Shown in pieces: positions 51,350 through 59,468 of a stretch of 64,000 bases of DNA. Numbering within the stretch: the stretch's first letter is position 1; each line of letters starts with the position of its first letter. The stretch is from NCBI GenBank assembly GCA_035295225.1, contig DATGJI010000059.1, positions 1-64,000 on the forward strand, written 5' to 3'. Under the pieces are notes generated by a model. The model did no database searches and was not told the DNA's origin. It saw only the letters and a list, made by a program, of their open reading frames with translations. Position numbers and translations under genes: made by a program. This DNA is from Candidatus Eremiobacteraceae bacterium. Its GTDB lineage: Bacteria; Vulcanimicrobiota; Vulcanimicrobiia; Eremiobacterales; Eremiobacteraceae.

Positions 51350-51725
51350 CCGTTTCTATCGTGACGTCGATTTCATCGAAGAGCGGCTTCGGCGCTGGTG
51401 TTGATACGGCGCCGCGAGGCTTTGCAGCCGGTTTCGCGGCGACGGGTTTCGGTGCAGGCGGCGTCTTCTCGGGCGCGCTCTTGTGCGGCGCCGCGGCTTT
51501 CTTGGCGGCTGCTTTCTTCGGCGCTGCTTTCTTTGCAGCCGCCTTCTTGGTGGCCGGTGCTTTGCGCGACGTCGAACGCTTCCGCGCGGCCGCTTTGCGG
51601 ACCGTTCGCTTGGCTGTTTTCGATTTGGCGCGGGCCGGCGCGCGGCGAGCAGACTTACTCGACGGGGCGCGTTTTGCGCCCTTCTTGGCCGAAGCCGATT
51701 TCTTGGCGCGTCTCTTGATGGCCAT
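51252..51725 (-). CDS. Histone H1-like protein with acidic C-terminal tail
   Basis: A 157-residue low-complexity protein. The first ~100 residues are Lys/Ala/Pro/Arg-rich with AAKKAA-type repeats (KKAAAKKAAPKKAAAKKAAA), like the C-terminal tail of eukaryotic H1 and bacterial Hc1/AlgP-like nucleoid proteins. The last ~45 are strongly acidic (DEFEDEDEFDDGYEEEEEEE). Strong charge segregation suggests DNA binding with an autoinhibitory tail. ATG 51725 is clear. It lies 122 bp downstream of the Prx gene on the same strand, and its acidic tail region overlaps the glycosyltransferase frame. Confidence 0.7.
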   Translation of the reverse strand: MAIKRRAKKSASAKKGAKRAPSSKSARRAPARAKSKTAKRTVRKAAARKRSTSRKAPATKKAAAKKAAPKKAAAKKAAAPHKSAPEKTPPAPKPVAAKPAAKPRGAVSTPAPKPLFDEIDVTIETDEFEDEDEFDDGYEEEEEEEEESHSDDSDNGF

Positions 51726-51847
51726 GTTCGAAGCCTCCGGATGTGGTGCGGATCGATGTCGTCAGCTGCGCGCCATCAGCCCGCGCTGCGCTGCGTGCGC
51801 GCCGTTTGTCTTGAAGCACAGCAGTCTCCTGCCGCCGATTTACCGCG

Positions 51848-52294
51848 TTAGAGCGTCTTTACGAACGATAGCACGTTGTCGGCGTGGCCGAGCGGCATCA
51901 CGTTTTCGTAGACGCGCTGAACGATGCCGAGTTTGTCAACCACGATGGTCGTGCGCGTTGCATGCCCCTTGGCCGAAACCGGAATGCCGAGCTGCGCGCA
52001 GATCGCACCGCCGGGATCGGCGATCAACGGCACTTCGAGCGCGTGACGACCAGCGAACGCAAGGTGAGAGGCCGCGTCATCGGTGGAGATTCCGGCCGTT
52101 ACGGCGCCGGCAGCCGCGAAGTCGGCGGACCGCCGACTGAAGTCTTTCGCTTCCAGCGTTCAGCCCGCGGTGTTATCCTTAGGATAGGCCCAGATGACGA
52201 GGGCTTTCGACGCTCGATATGCGTCGAGATCCATCTGACCGTTCTGTGTCTCGCAGTGGATGTGCGGCAGGACGGCGCCGACAGCAATGGGCAT
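51848..52294 (-). CDS. Selenocysteine-containing peroxiredoxin (BCP/PrxQ type) with in-frame UGA
   Basis: Read through a TGA at 52162-52160, the frame gives a complete 148-residue thioredoxin-fold peroxidase that reduces hydroperoxides. The TGA falls at residue 45 in YPKDNTAG-U-TLEAKDF, exactly where BCP/PrxQ has the peroxidatic Cys (YPKDxTPGCTxEAxxF). Downstream, VTAGISTDDAASHLAFAGRHALEVPLIADP and HATRTTIVVDKLGI match the family without a frameshift. ATG 52294 has GAGGTGG upstream. The usual resolving Cys five residues later is Lys, and the only other Cys are 14 and one in ICAQLG. The alternative is a pseudogene or base-call error (TGC to TGA); the 3' hairpin argues for Sec. Confidence 0.82.
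52120..52138 (-). promoter_or_regulatory. Putative bacterial SECIS hairpin
   Basis: On the minus strand, AGTCGGCG (52138-52131), a GTC loop and CGCCGACT (52127-52120) form a perfect 8-bp stem whose apex reads GGUC. The loop is about 30 nt after the UGA, within the spacing seen for bacterial SelB-binding elements. It lies in the coding sequence (SRRSADF), as bacterial SECIS elements do. Confidence 0.65.
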
Positions 52295-52313
52295 GTGCCA
52301 CCTCGCCTCGCGA

Positions 52314-52640
52314 TCAGGGGACGATCGGCCGCACCGCAAATGGCGCGCCGACCGCAGGTTCGGTCGTGGACTTGCCGTCCACGCCGGTGAACGTGGCAAG
52401 CATCCGGCATGTGCCGACGTGCTCGCGTCTGACGTGCACTTGGCCTTCGTACAGGGCGCCCCCGCTTCGGGCAAAGACCGTGGTGGGATACGAGCCGTCC
52501 ACAGCGCCGTCCGGGGCAAGGCCCACTTCGACCTCGCCCGTCCAAGGCTTGGCGAAGAATATGGCGACGGTGAGCACATCGCCCGGATTGTAGACATCCT
52601 TGGTAGGCGAAAGACGCACTTCGCGAAGAGCGATCTCCAT
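52314..52640 (-). CDS. Small beta-sandwich protein of unknown function
   Basis: A 108-residue protein with no signal peptide. ALREVRLSPTKDVYNPGDVLTVAIFF, VGLAPDGAVDGSYPTTVF and MLATFTGVDGKSTTEPAVGAPFAV suggest an Ig-like or macroglobulin-like beta sandwich, but I do not recognise a family. It ends 19 nt before the Prx start on the same strand, so the two are probably cotranscribed. ATG 52640 has a weak ribosome site. Confidence 0.62.
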   Translation of the reverse strand: MEIALREVRLSPTKDVYNPGDVLTVAIFFAKPWTGEVEVGLAPDGAVDGSYPTTVFARSGGALYEGQVHVRREHVGTCRMLATFTGVDGKSTTEPAVGAPFAVRPIVP

Positions 52641-52706
52641 GACGGCCGCTTGTGTTCGCCTCCACACCGGGATGCCCTTGTGCTGGAAGCGAATCCGAAG
52701 AGACCT

Positions 52707-54164
52707 ATGGATGCAAGGCTGCGCGAGCGGCTGACGGCGATCGTCGGCGAACGAAACGCTCTTTGGACGCCGGGTGACTTGCGCTCGTACGGCTACGACG
52801 CCTCGATTGAACGCGCGCTCCCCGAAATGGTTGTCCTTCCACGGGATGCGGCACAAACCGCATCGATCGTCGTCGCCTGTCGTGAAGCCAAGGTGCCGTT
52901 CGTCGCGCGCGGTGCGGGTACGGGACTTTCAGGCGGCGCCATCGCCGAGCGCGGCGGTATCGTGATCGCCACCGTACATCTTGATCGAATTCTGGAAATC
53001 GACGAGCGCAATCTCTTTGCAGTGGTCGAGCCTGGTGTTGTGAACTCGGTCCTGTGCGCGGCCGTCGCCGGCCGCGGCTTGCGCTACGTTCCCGATCCGT
53101 CAAGCATGGCGGCGTGCACGATCGGCGGCAATGTCGCCGAAAATTCCGGCGGGCTTCATTGCCTCGCGTACGGTGTGACCGCGAATCACATCTTGGGTAT
53201 CGAACTCGTCACGCCCGAAGGGGACGTCGTCTGGCTCGGCGGCAAGACGCGCGAGAACTACGGCTACGATCTTCTGGGCGCATTCGTCGGCTCCGAAGGC
53301 ACGTGCGGCATCGCGACAAAGATATGCGTCCGGCTTTGTCCGCTGCCCGCCGGATCAAAGACGATGTTGTGCGTCTTCGACGACATCGATGGAGCATCGC
53401 AAGCCGTATCGGACGTCATCTCGTCGGGCATCGTGCCGGCGGCACTCGAGATGATGGACAAGACCGCGACCGGAGCGATCGAAGAATTCGCGCATGCCGG
53501 TTTTCCGATCGATGCGGCGGCCATACTGATCGTCGAAGCGGATGGACCGGATGACGTCGCAGACGAGATCACCGCCGCCGTTCGAGCCGTCTGCGAGCGC
53601 AACGGCGCGCGCGAGGTGCGGATCGCTCGCGATGCCGCGGAAGCCGCCCGCATCTGGAAGGGCCGCAAGGCGGCTTTCGGGGCGATGGGGCGCTTGAGCG
53701 CAAACTACTATGTGCAGGACGGCGTGATACCGCGCAGCCGTTTGCCGCAAGTGCTGCGCGACGTCGAGGCGGCGGGCGCACGGGCCGGACTGCGCATCGC
53801 GAACGTTTTCCACGCAGGCGACGGCAATCTCCATCCTTTGATTCTTTTCGACGATAGGATTTCGGGCGAGCTGGACGGCGCGCTGCGGGCCGGCGCCGAG
53901 ATCCTGGAGGCGTGCGTGCGCAACGGCGGCAGCATCACAGGCGAGCACGGCGTCGGGCTTGAGAAGCGAGACTGCATGCCGCTGCAGTTCAGTCCGGATG
54001 ACCTGGCGCTGATGCGACGCGTGCGAGACACGTTCGATCCTGATGGGCTGTGCAATCCGGGCAAGGTCTTCCCGACTTCGCGGCGTTGCGGCGAATCATC
54101 GCGGCGCGTCGACCGGGGCGAAGTCGACCCGGCTGGCGCGCGCGCGGCAGGTGTCGCGTTTTGA
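52707..54164 (+). CDS. glcD: Glycolate oxidase subunit GlcD (FAD-linked oxidase)
   Basis: A 485-residue FAD enzyme subunit of the 2-hydroxy-acid oxidase family. The PP-loop is ARGAGTGLSGGA (about 67-78). TIGGNVAENSGGLHCLAYG and GGKTRENYGYDLLGAFVGSEGT are the FAD-domain segments, and the C-terminal oxidase domain contains NVFHAGDGNLHP and GSITGEHGVGLEKR (catalytic and FAD-contacting). It oxidises glycolate or D-lactate with GlcE and GlcF. The stop overlaps the TTG start of glcE (TTGA). Confidence 0.92.
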   Translation: MDARLRERLTAIVGERNALWTPGDLRSYGYDASIERALPEMVVLPRDAAQTASIVVACREAKVPFVARGAGTGLSGGAIAERGGIVIATVHLDRILEIDERNLFAVVEPGVVNSVLCAAVAGRGLRYVPDPSSMAACTIGGNVAENSGGLHCLAYGVTANHILGIELVTPEGDVVWLGGKTRENYGYDLLGAFVGSEGTCGIATKICVRLCPLPAGSKTMLCVFDDIDGASQAVSDVISSGIVPAALEMMDKTATGAIEEFAHAGFPIDAAAILIVEADGPDDVADEITAAVRAVCERNGAREVRIARDAAEAARIWKGRKAAFGAMGRLSANYYVQDGVIPRSRLPQVLRDVEAAGARAGLRIANVFHAGDGNLHPLILFDDRISGELDGALRAGAEILEACVRNGGSITGEHGVGLEKRDCMPLQFSPDDLALMRRVRDTFDPDGLCNPGKVFPTSRRCGESSRRVDRGEVDPAGARAAGVAF

Positions 54165-55498
54165 CGCGGCGTCCGAAGGGCATCGGGCCGGTCCCATTCG
54201 ATTCTTCATTGCGTGAAGCGGTGAAAGATCGGCTCACGGTCCATCCCGATGATTGCGCGGCGTTTGCGATCGCCGGCCGCGTTCCGACCGTGGTCGCTTC
54301 TCCGAAGTCGTTCGAGCAAGCCGCCGCCGCGCTCCAGGCTTGCGCACGAGAAGGCGCACGAGTCGTCATCCGCGGCCAGGGTACGAAGTCTGCGCAGCCC
54401 CCGGCCCCTGCTGCGCTCGACGTCGTCGTCGACGTCTCATCGGTCGCAAAGTCGATCTACATTCGTGCCGACGACCTGACTGCAGTCGCCTCGAGCAGCG
54501 TTCGAATCGCCGATCTGCGTGCGGCGCTCACCGCTAAGGAGCGATTCTTCCCGTGCGACGTGCCGTTCGCGGCCGATGCGACGGTTGGCGGCGCGCTCGC
54601 CGCCGGATCGAACGGCGCGCTTGCCGCGCGATTCGGCGGCTTGCGCGACAACATTCTCGGCATGCGTGTCGCGTTGTCGGATGGATCGCGCGCGTTCGCC
54701 GGGTCTCATGTCGTCAAGAGCGTTGCGGGATTCGACTCCCACAAGCTCTTCATCGGATCGCGCGGCACGCTCGGCTTCATCGGAGAGGCGGTCCTCAAGC
54801 TTGCCCCGATCCCGCCCGATGAACGCGCGCTCGTCGCGCGCTTCGCGGACCCGCAAAACGCTTGCGCGGCGGCGCTCGACGTCGCAGCCGCGCCTGTGTT
54901 TCCGTATGCGGTCACGCTGCACTGCCCGCGCTCGGCGCAACGCATCGCGGCTTTGACGGCTCTGACACGGCCCGATGAGTGGCTGGCGGTCTACCGCTTT
55001 GGCGGACTCCGCCGCGCGGTCGGTCGTGCCGTCGAAACAGTTCGGCAGACGTGCGCCCAGCACGGTTGCTCGGCGACGGATGTGCTCGACCGCGGCGGCG
55101 TGGAGCGCGCGTGGGTAGACATTGCCGAGCTGGCGGGCGGGCGGATGTATCCGGCGACCGGATGGTGCGCTTATCGCATCGCTTGCCTGCCCTCTGAAGT
55201 CCCATCGGTGCTCGCGGCAGCGGCAGCCGCGTGGCCTGCGCTTGAGATCAGCGCACATCCGACTATGGGAGTGGTCTTCGCGCACGTGCCCGCCGATGTC
55301 GCGGTCGATGCGCCCGGTCTTTGGCGTTCGGTCGGCGCCGCGGCCGGAAGCGCGATCTGCACGTCGGCTCCGCCCGGCCGCACGGACTTCGCGATGCCGC
55401 CGCGCAGTTACGCGCCGTATGCGCTTTTCCGCCGGCTCAAGAGTGAATTCGACGCTTCCGGCACCCTCGACCCAGGGCGCATGCTCGGCGCAGTCTGA
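54161..55498 (+). CDS. glcE: Glycolate oxidase subunit GlcE (FAD-binding)
   Basis: A 445-residue protein related to GlcD but shorter and divergent. The PP-loop region reads VVIRGQGTKSAQPP, followed by ATVGGALAAGSNGALAARFGGLRDNILGMRVALSDG and KSVAGFDSHKLFIGSRGTLGFI, typical of GlcE. The C-terminal FAD-oxidase half is reduced. TTG 54161 overlaps the glcD stop by 3 nt. It forms the catalytic complex with GlcD and passes electrons to GlcF; the stop overlaps the glcF ATG by one base. Confidence 0.88.
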   Translation: MTRRPKGIGPVPFDSSLREAVKDRLTVHPDDCAAFAIAGRVPTVVASPKSFEQAAAALQACAREGARVVIRGQGTKSAQPPAPAALDVVVDVSSVAKSIYIRADDLTAVASSSVRIADLRAALTAKERFFPCDVPFAADATVGGALAAGSNGALAARFGGLRDNILGMRVALSDGSRAFAGSHVVKSVAGFDSHKLFIGSRGTLGFIGEAVLKLAPIPPDERALVARFADPQNACAAALDVAAAPVFPYAVTLHCPRSAQRIAALTALTRPDEWLAVYRFGGLRRAVGRAVETVRQTCAQHGCSATDVLDRGGVERAWVDIAELAGGRMYPATGWCAYRIACLPSEVPSVLAAAAAAWPALEISAHPTMGVVFAHVPADVAVDAPGLWRSVGAAAGSAICTSAPPGRTDFAMPPRSYAPYALFRRLKSEFDASGTLDPGRMLGAV

Positions 55499-56820
55499 TG
55501 GAGATCGTCGAGAGCGCAGCGCACGCAGCCGGCTCCGAGCGCCCGACGCTTGCCGAGCTCGACGTATGTACGCGCTGCGGCATGTGCGAACAAGCATGTC
55601 CGACCTATCGGCTGCTCGGCGTGGAGGCCGACTCGCCGCGCGGGCGCATTTTCATGATGAAGGACGTCGCCGAGGGACGCGCGACCGTCGATGCATTCTT
55701 GGCCGAACATCTCTACGCGTGCCTCGGATGCCGCGCGTGCGAAACTGCGTGCCCGTCCGGCGTGAATTTTGGACATCTGCTCGAGCTCGGCCGAGCGCAG
55801 GTCGAAGCCGGCGCACCGCCGGTACCCGGACGCACGGGCTGGCGATTCTTCCGCGATTTCCTCACACGGCGGCTTCTGCCGAATCGCGCACTCACGGCGG
55901 CGATCCTCGCGCCGGCTCGGTTCATCTCGCGCCATAGATCCGCGCGCAGATTTCTGCTCGCGCTTCCGTTACCGGCGCGCATGCGGACGATGATCGCGAT
56001 GCTGCCGGACGCGCCGGTCCGTGGAGGCGCCCTTCCGGCCACGATACCAGCCGCCGGCGAACGCCGCGCGCGCGTCGGTCTGTTCCTTGGCTGTGTGATG
56101 AACGAACTCTATCCGCACGTGCACGCTGCGACCGTGCGCGTGCTTCGGCGCCAAGGTTTTGAAATCGCCGTGCCGCCGAACCAGTGGTGTTGCGGGGCGC
56201 TCAACGTGCACGCCGGCGAGCGCACGCGCGCGAAATCGATGGCGCGCTCGGTGATCGACGCGTTCGATGCTGCTGCGGTTGAAATGATCGTCACCAACAG
56301 CGCCGGCTGCGGCGCCATGCTCAAAGAATATGGCGAGCTGCTTTGCGATGATCCCGAATACGCTGAACGGGCACGGCGTTTTTCGACGATCGTGCGAGAC
56401 GTCACGGAAGTACTGCGGCCTCTTTCGCCGGGCGACGGTGCGGTGCCGGGCGGGTCGCGCGCGACGTATCAAGATGCTTGTCACCTCGCGCATGCCCAGA
56501 AGATCCGCGAACAGCCGCGCGCGCTCTTGCGAAGCATCGGACGCGTCGAATTCACAGAAATGGCCGATTCCGACCGCTGCTGCGGAGCAGCCGGACTGCA
56601 CGCGCTTACCCACCCGGAGATCGCTGCCCAACTCGCCGATGAAAAAATCGACAATGCCGTAGCCGCGGGCGCTGACACCATCGTCGTATGCAATCCCGGC
56701 TGCGACATGCACTTGCGAGCGGCAATCGAGCGGCGCGGGCTCGCCTTGACGGTCCGCCACCTGTTGGAATTGGTCGATGAGGCATACGCCGGCGCCGCCG
56801 GGGCGCCGATAACCCGTTAA
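55498..56820 (+). CDS. glcF: Glycolate oxidase iron-sulfur subunit GlcF
   Basis: A 440-residue electron-transfer subunit. Two 4Fe-4S motifs are Cys24-27-30-34 (CTRCGMCEQACP) and Cys75-78-81-85 (CLGCRACETACP). Two CCG (Cysteine-rich) domains follow, marked by LGCVMNELYPHVHAATVRVL with WCCGAL and by DACHLAHAQKIREQPR with DRCCGAAG. It conveys electrons from GlcDE to the quinone pool. The ATG is inside the glcE stop, so all three glc genes are coupled. Confidence 0.93.
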   Translation: MEIVESAAHAAGSERPTLAELDVCTRCGMCEQACPTYRLLGVEADSPRGRIFMMKDVAEGRATVDAFLAEHLYACLGCRACETACPSGVNFGHLLELGRAQVEAGAPPVPGRTGWRFFRDFLTRRLLPNRALTAAILAPARFISRHRSARRFLLALPLPARMRTMIAMLPDAPVRGGALPATIPAAGERRARVGLFLGCVMNELYPHVHAATVRVLRRQGFEIAVPPNQWCCGALNVHAGERTRAKSMARSVIDAFDAAAVEMIVTNSAGCGAMLKEYGELLCDDPEYAERARRFSTIVRDVTEVLRPLSPGDGAVPGGSRATYQDACHLAHAQKIREQPRALLRSIGRVEFTEMADSDRCCGAAGLHALTHPEIAAQLADEKIDNAVAAGADTIVVCNPGCDMHLRAAIERRGLALTVRHLLELVDEAYAGAAGAPITR

Positions 56821-56862
56821 GAACGACCAGCGTCAAAACGACAGTTCCAACGGAATCAGCTC

Positions 56863-59448
56863 ATGGAGAATAGTCCCCGCGCCGGGGGCACCGCCTCGCT
56901 GCTCGACCGGGCGGAGCTGCTCGCGCTCGCCACCAAGCTCGGATACGCGGAATTCTTCCGCGCGCTGTGCGATGCGTTGCGCGCCCGGTTCGAGGCCGAA
57001 TACGTCGGCGTCGCGGTCGCCGACGACGGCGAGATCACGCGCTTTCGGATGATCCACGAATCCGGCGGACCTGCGAACGGCACGGTCGCGCCGGTCAGCT
57101 CCGGGCTCTTTGCGCGCGCATGCGATGCACCGACGGATCTTGTGATCACGGCTGATTCGATCGATGCCGGACGCCTGCCGTTTCCCGGCGGATCGATGGC
57201 GCTCGCTCCGCTCGGCGCGACGGGCCGGCGTTTCGGCGTACTGGCGATCGCGAGCCGCTTGCCGGACGCGTTCGGCGGCGCGGCGGACGACATCGCGGCG
57301 GCCGCCGACATCACGGCATTGGTCGCTGGAGCGCTCGTCGCCGCCGGCGAGGCGCAAGATCGTGCGGAGGAACTCGCGCTGCTCCTCGACGCGACTCGCG
57401 CGCTCTCGACCGAGCGCGATCTTCCGAAACTCTTCGCGCAGTTCCACGAGCTCGTCGGGGGTGTGATGGATGCGCGCACGTTCCTCATCGCGCTCGGCGC
57501 GCCCGACGGCGAACGGATCGAATATCCATACGCTGTGAGCGACGGCAACCCGATCGTCATACCGACTTCTCCGCGCAGCGACACGCTGTGCGGCCACGTC
57601 TTCTCGCGAGGCCGGCCGCTGCTGATGCGCACGCTCGAGGACTTCGCAGGCTATCCCGCATCCGCAGCGGGCGAGGGCGACGACGTCCGGTCGGCCGTCT
57701 ACGTGCCGATGCGGATCAACGACCGGACGATCGGCGTGATCTCGGTGCAGAGCGAACACGACGCCGCATTCACCGAACGAGATCTCGAATTGCTGGTCGC
57801 GATCGCGGAACAAGGTGCGATCGCCGTCGAAAATTCTCAATATCTCCAGCGCGCGGAGCAGCGCGCTCGCGAGCTGAAGCTGCTCTCGGAAGTCTCGCGT
57901 GCTCTTTCCGCTCAGCTCTCTCTTCGCACGCTCTGTCAGACGGTGTGCCGCGAGGTGCGCCGCGTGATGGATGCGCCGATCTTCCTCGTCAGCCTGCTCG
58001 CGGGCGATCGCGACACCATGCACATCGAATTCATCGCTGAAGGCGATGAGGAGATCGAGCTCGCCGATTACCCGCTCGCCGGCACGCTCGCTGAAAAGGT
58101 CATCACCTCAAACGAGGCGATCGTCTTGCAGAACCGCGCGGAGCTCACCATTGGGCCGAGCCACATCCTCAAGACCGGCGGTCCGACCGTCCGCTCTCTT
58201 GCGATGGCGCCGCTCCGATTGGCCGATCGCTGCATCGGAATATTGACCGCGCAATCATACGCGGAAGGTGCATATAAAGATTCGGATGTCCGTCTGCTCA
58301 ACGCGATCGCAGAGCAGATGGCGCTCGCCGTGCAGAACGCACAGATGTTCCGCGAGGCGCAGAATCGCGCCGACCGCGATCCCCTCACGAATCTCTACCA
58401 CCACCGCTATCTCAAGACGCGCCTCGACGAAGAGATCGAGCGGGCGCGCGCCGACGAAAGCGAAGTCGCCGTGCTCATGCTCGACCTCGACGACTTCAAG
58501 CTCGTCAACGACACCCACGGGCACCCGGCTGGCGACGAAGCGCTGCGCGTCCTCACCGGCGTTCTCCACGCGACATGCCGAAGCGCGGACATCGTGGGCC
58601 GCTACGGCGGGGACGAATTCCTCGTGATCCTGCCCGCCACGGGCGCCGATCGAGCGCACGTCATCGGCGCGCGTATCCGCGACGCCGTGAGCAGCCGTCG
58701 CCTACGGCTTCCGAGCGGTGCCGCGGTGCCGCTGCGCGCATCCATCGGCATCGCGACCTACCCCGCCGACGGCGCGAGCGCATCGGATCTGATCCAACGC
58801 GCCGATGCTGCGCTCTATCACAGCAAGCGACACGGCCGGCCGGTCCCCGCACTGCAGCGGATCGGCACGACCGAATTGCGGCTCGAGGGCAACTTCTCTC
58901 CCGTCGCTGAGCTGCTCGCCGCGCTCCTGACGCGCGATCCGGACTCTCGTATCCGGCTCGAGAACGCGAATCGCCTCGCGAAAGACGTGGCCGCCGCATT
59001 TGCGCTTTCGGTTCCAGACGCCGAGGGGCTGTTGCTCGCGAGCGTCCTGCGCGATGTGGGCAAGATCGCGATCCCCGAGCACGTCCTGAGAAAGCCGGGG
59101 CCGCTCACGCCCGCCGAATACGAACTGGTCAAGCGCCACGCGACGATCGGCGCCATGCTCGTCGAAAATATTCCGGCGTTTGAAGCGGTGGCTCTCGCCA
59201 TCCGGCACCATCACGAGCGCTTCGACGGCAGCGGCTACCCTGACGGACTTGCGGGCAGTTCCATACCGCTTCTCGCCAAACTGCTGGCGCTGCTGGACGC
59301 TTTCTTGGCGATGACCTGTGACCGTCCTCACATGCCTCGCGTCACGGCGGCCGAAGCTGCGGTTGCCGTGCGCCGCGCTGCGGGCACGCAATTCGATCCG
59401 GATCTCGTCGAGCGATTCCTCGGAGTCGCGACCGTGGGGCGCCGTTGA
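56863..59448 (+). CDS. GAF-GAF-GGDEF-HD-GYP protein with altered HD motif
   Basis: An 861-residue cytoplasmic c-di-GMP protein. An atypical N-terminal sensor (1-160) precedes two GAF domains (about 165-335 and 345-495), seen as GVISVQSEHDAAFTERDLELLVAIAEQGAIAVEN and GILTAQSYAEGAYKDSDVRLL. GGDEF (about 505-665) has intact GGDEF near 582 and an RSAD I-site. The C-terminal HD-GYP domain keeps HHHERFDGSGYP, but the HD pair is Arg730-Asp731 (LRDVGKIAIP). That loses a metal ligand, so the phosphodiesterase is probably inactive while cyclase activity may remain. It is the upstream member of a tandem duplicate. Confidence 0.88.
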   Translation: MENSPRAGGTASLLDRAELLALATKLGYAEFFRALCDALRARFEAEYVGVAVADDGEITRFRMIHESGGPANGTVAPVSSGLFARACDAPTDLVITADSIDAGRLPFPGGSMALAPLGATGRRFGVLAIASRLPDAFGGAADDIAAAADITALVAGALVAAGEAQDRAEELALLLDATRALSTERDLPKLFAQFHELVGGVMDARTFLIALGAPDGERIEYPYAVSDGNPIVIPTSPRSDTLCGHVFSRGRPLLMRTLEDFAGYPASAAGEGDDVRSAVYVPMRINDRTIGVISVQSEHDAAFTERDLELLVAIAEQGAIAVENSQYLQRAEQRARELKLLSEVSRALSAQLSLRTLCQTVCREVRRVMDAPIFLVSLLAGDRDTMHIEFIAEGDEEIELADYPLAGTLAEKVITSNEAIVLQNRAELTIGPSHILKTGGPTVRSLAMAPLRLADRCIGILTAQSYAEGAYKDSDVRLLNAIAEQMALAVQNAQMFREAQNRADRDPLTNLYHHRYLKTRLDEEIERARADESEVAVLMLDLDDFKLVNDTHGHPAGDEALRVLTGVLHATCRSADIVGRYGGDEFLVILPATGADRAHVIGARIRDAVSSRRLRLPSGAAVPLRASIGIATYPADGASASDLIQRADAALYHSKRHGRPVPALQRIGTTELRLEGNFSPVAELLAALLTRDPDSRIRLENANRLAKDVAAAFALSVPDAEGLLLASVLRDVGKIAIPEHVLRKPGPLTPAEYELVKRHATIGAMLVENIPAFEAVALAIRHHHERFDGSGYPDGLAGSSIPLLAKLLALLDAFLAMTCDRPHMPRVTAAEAAVAVRRAAGTQFDPDLVERFLGVATVGRR

Positions 59449-59468
59449 GACACCGATAACTCAACCTA

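Noticed and set aside
51848-52033. Short C-terminal peroxiredoxin fragment as a pseudogene
   Set aside because: It is in frame with a complete N-terminal half, separated only by a TGA at the catalytic Cys, and a SECIS-like hairpin follows. A pseudogene would more often show random stops or frameshifts.
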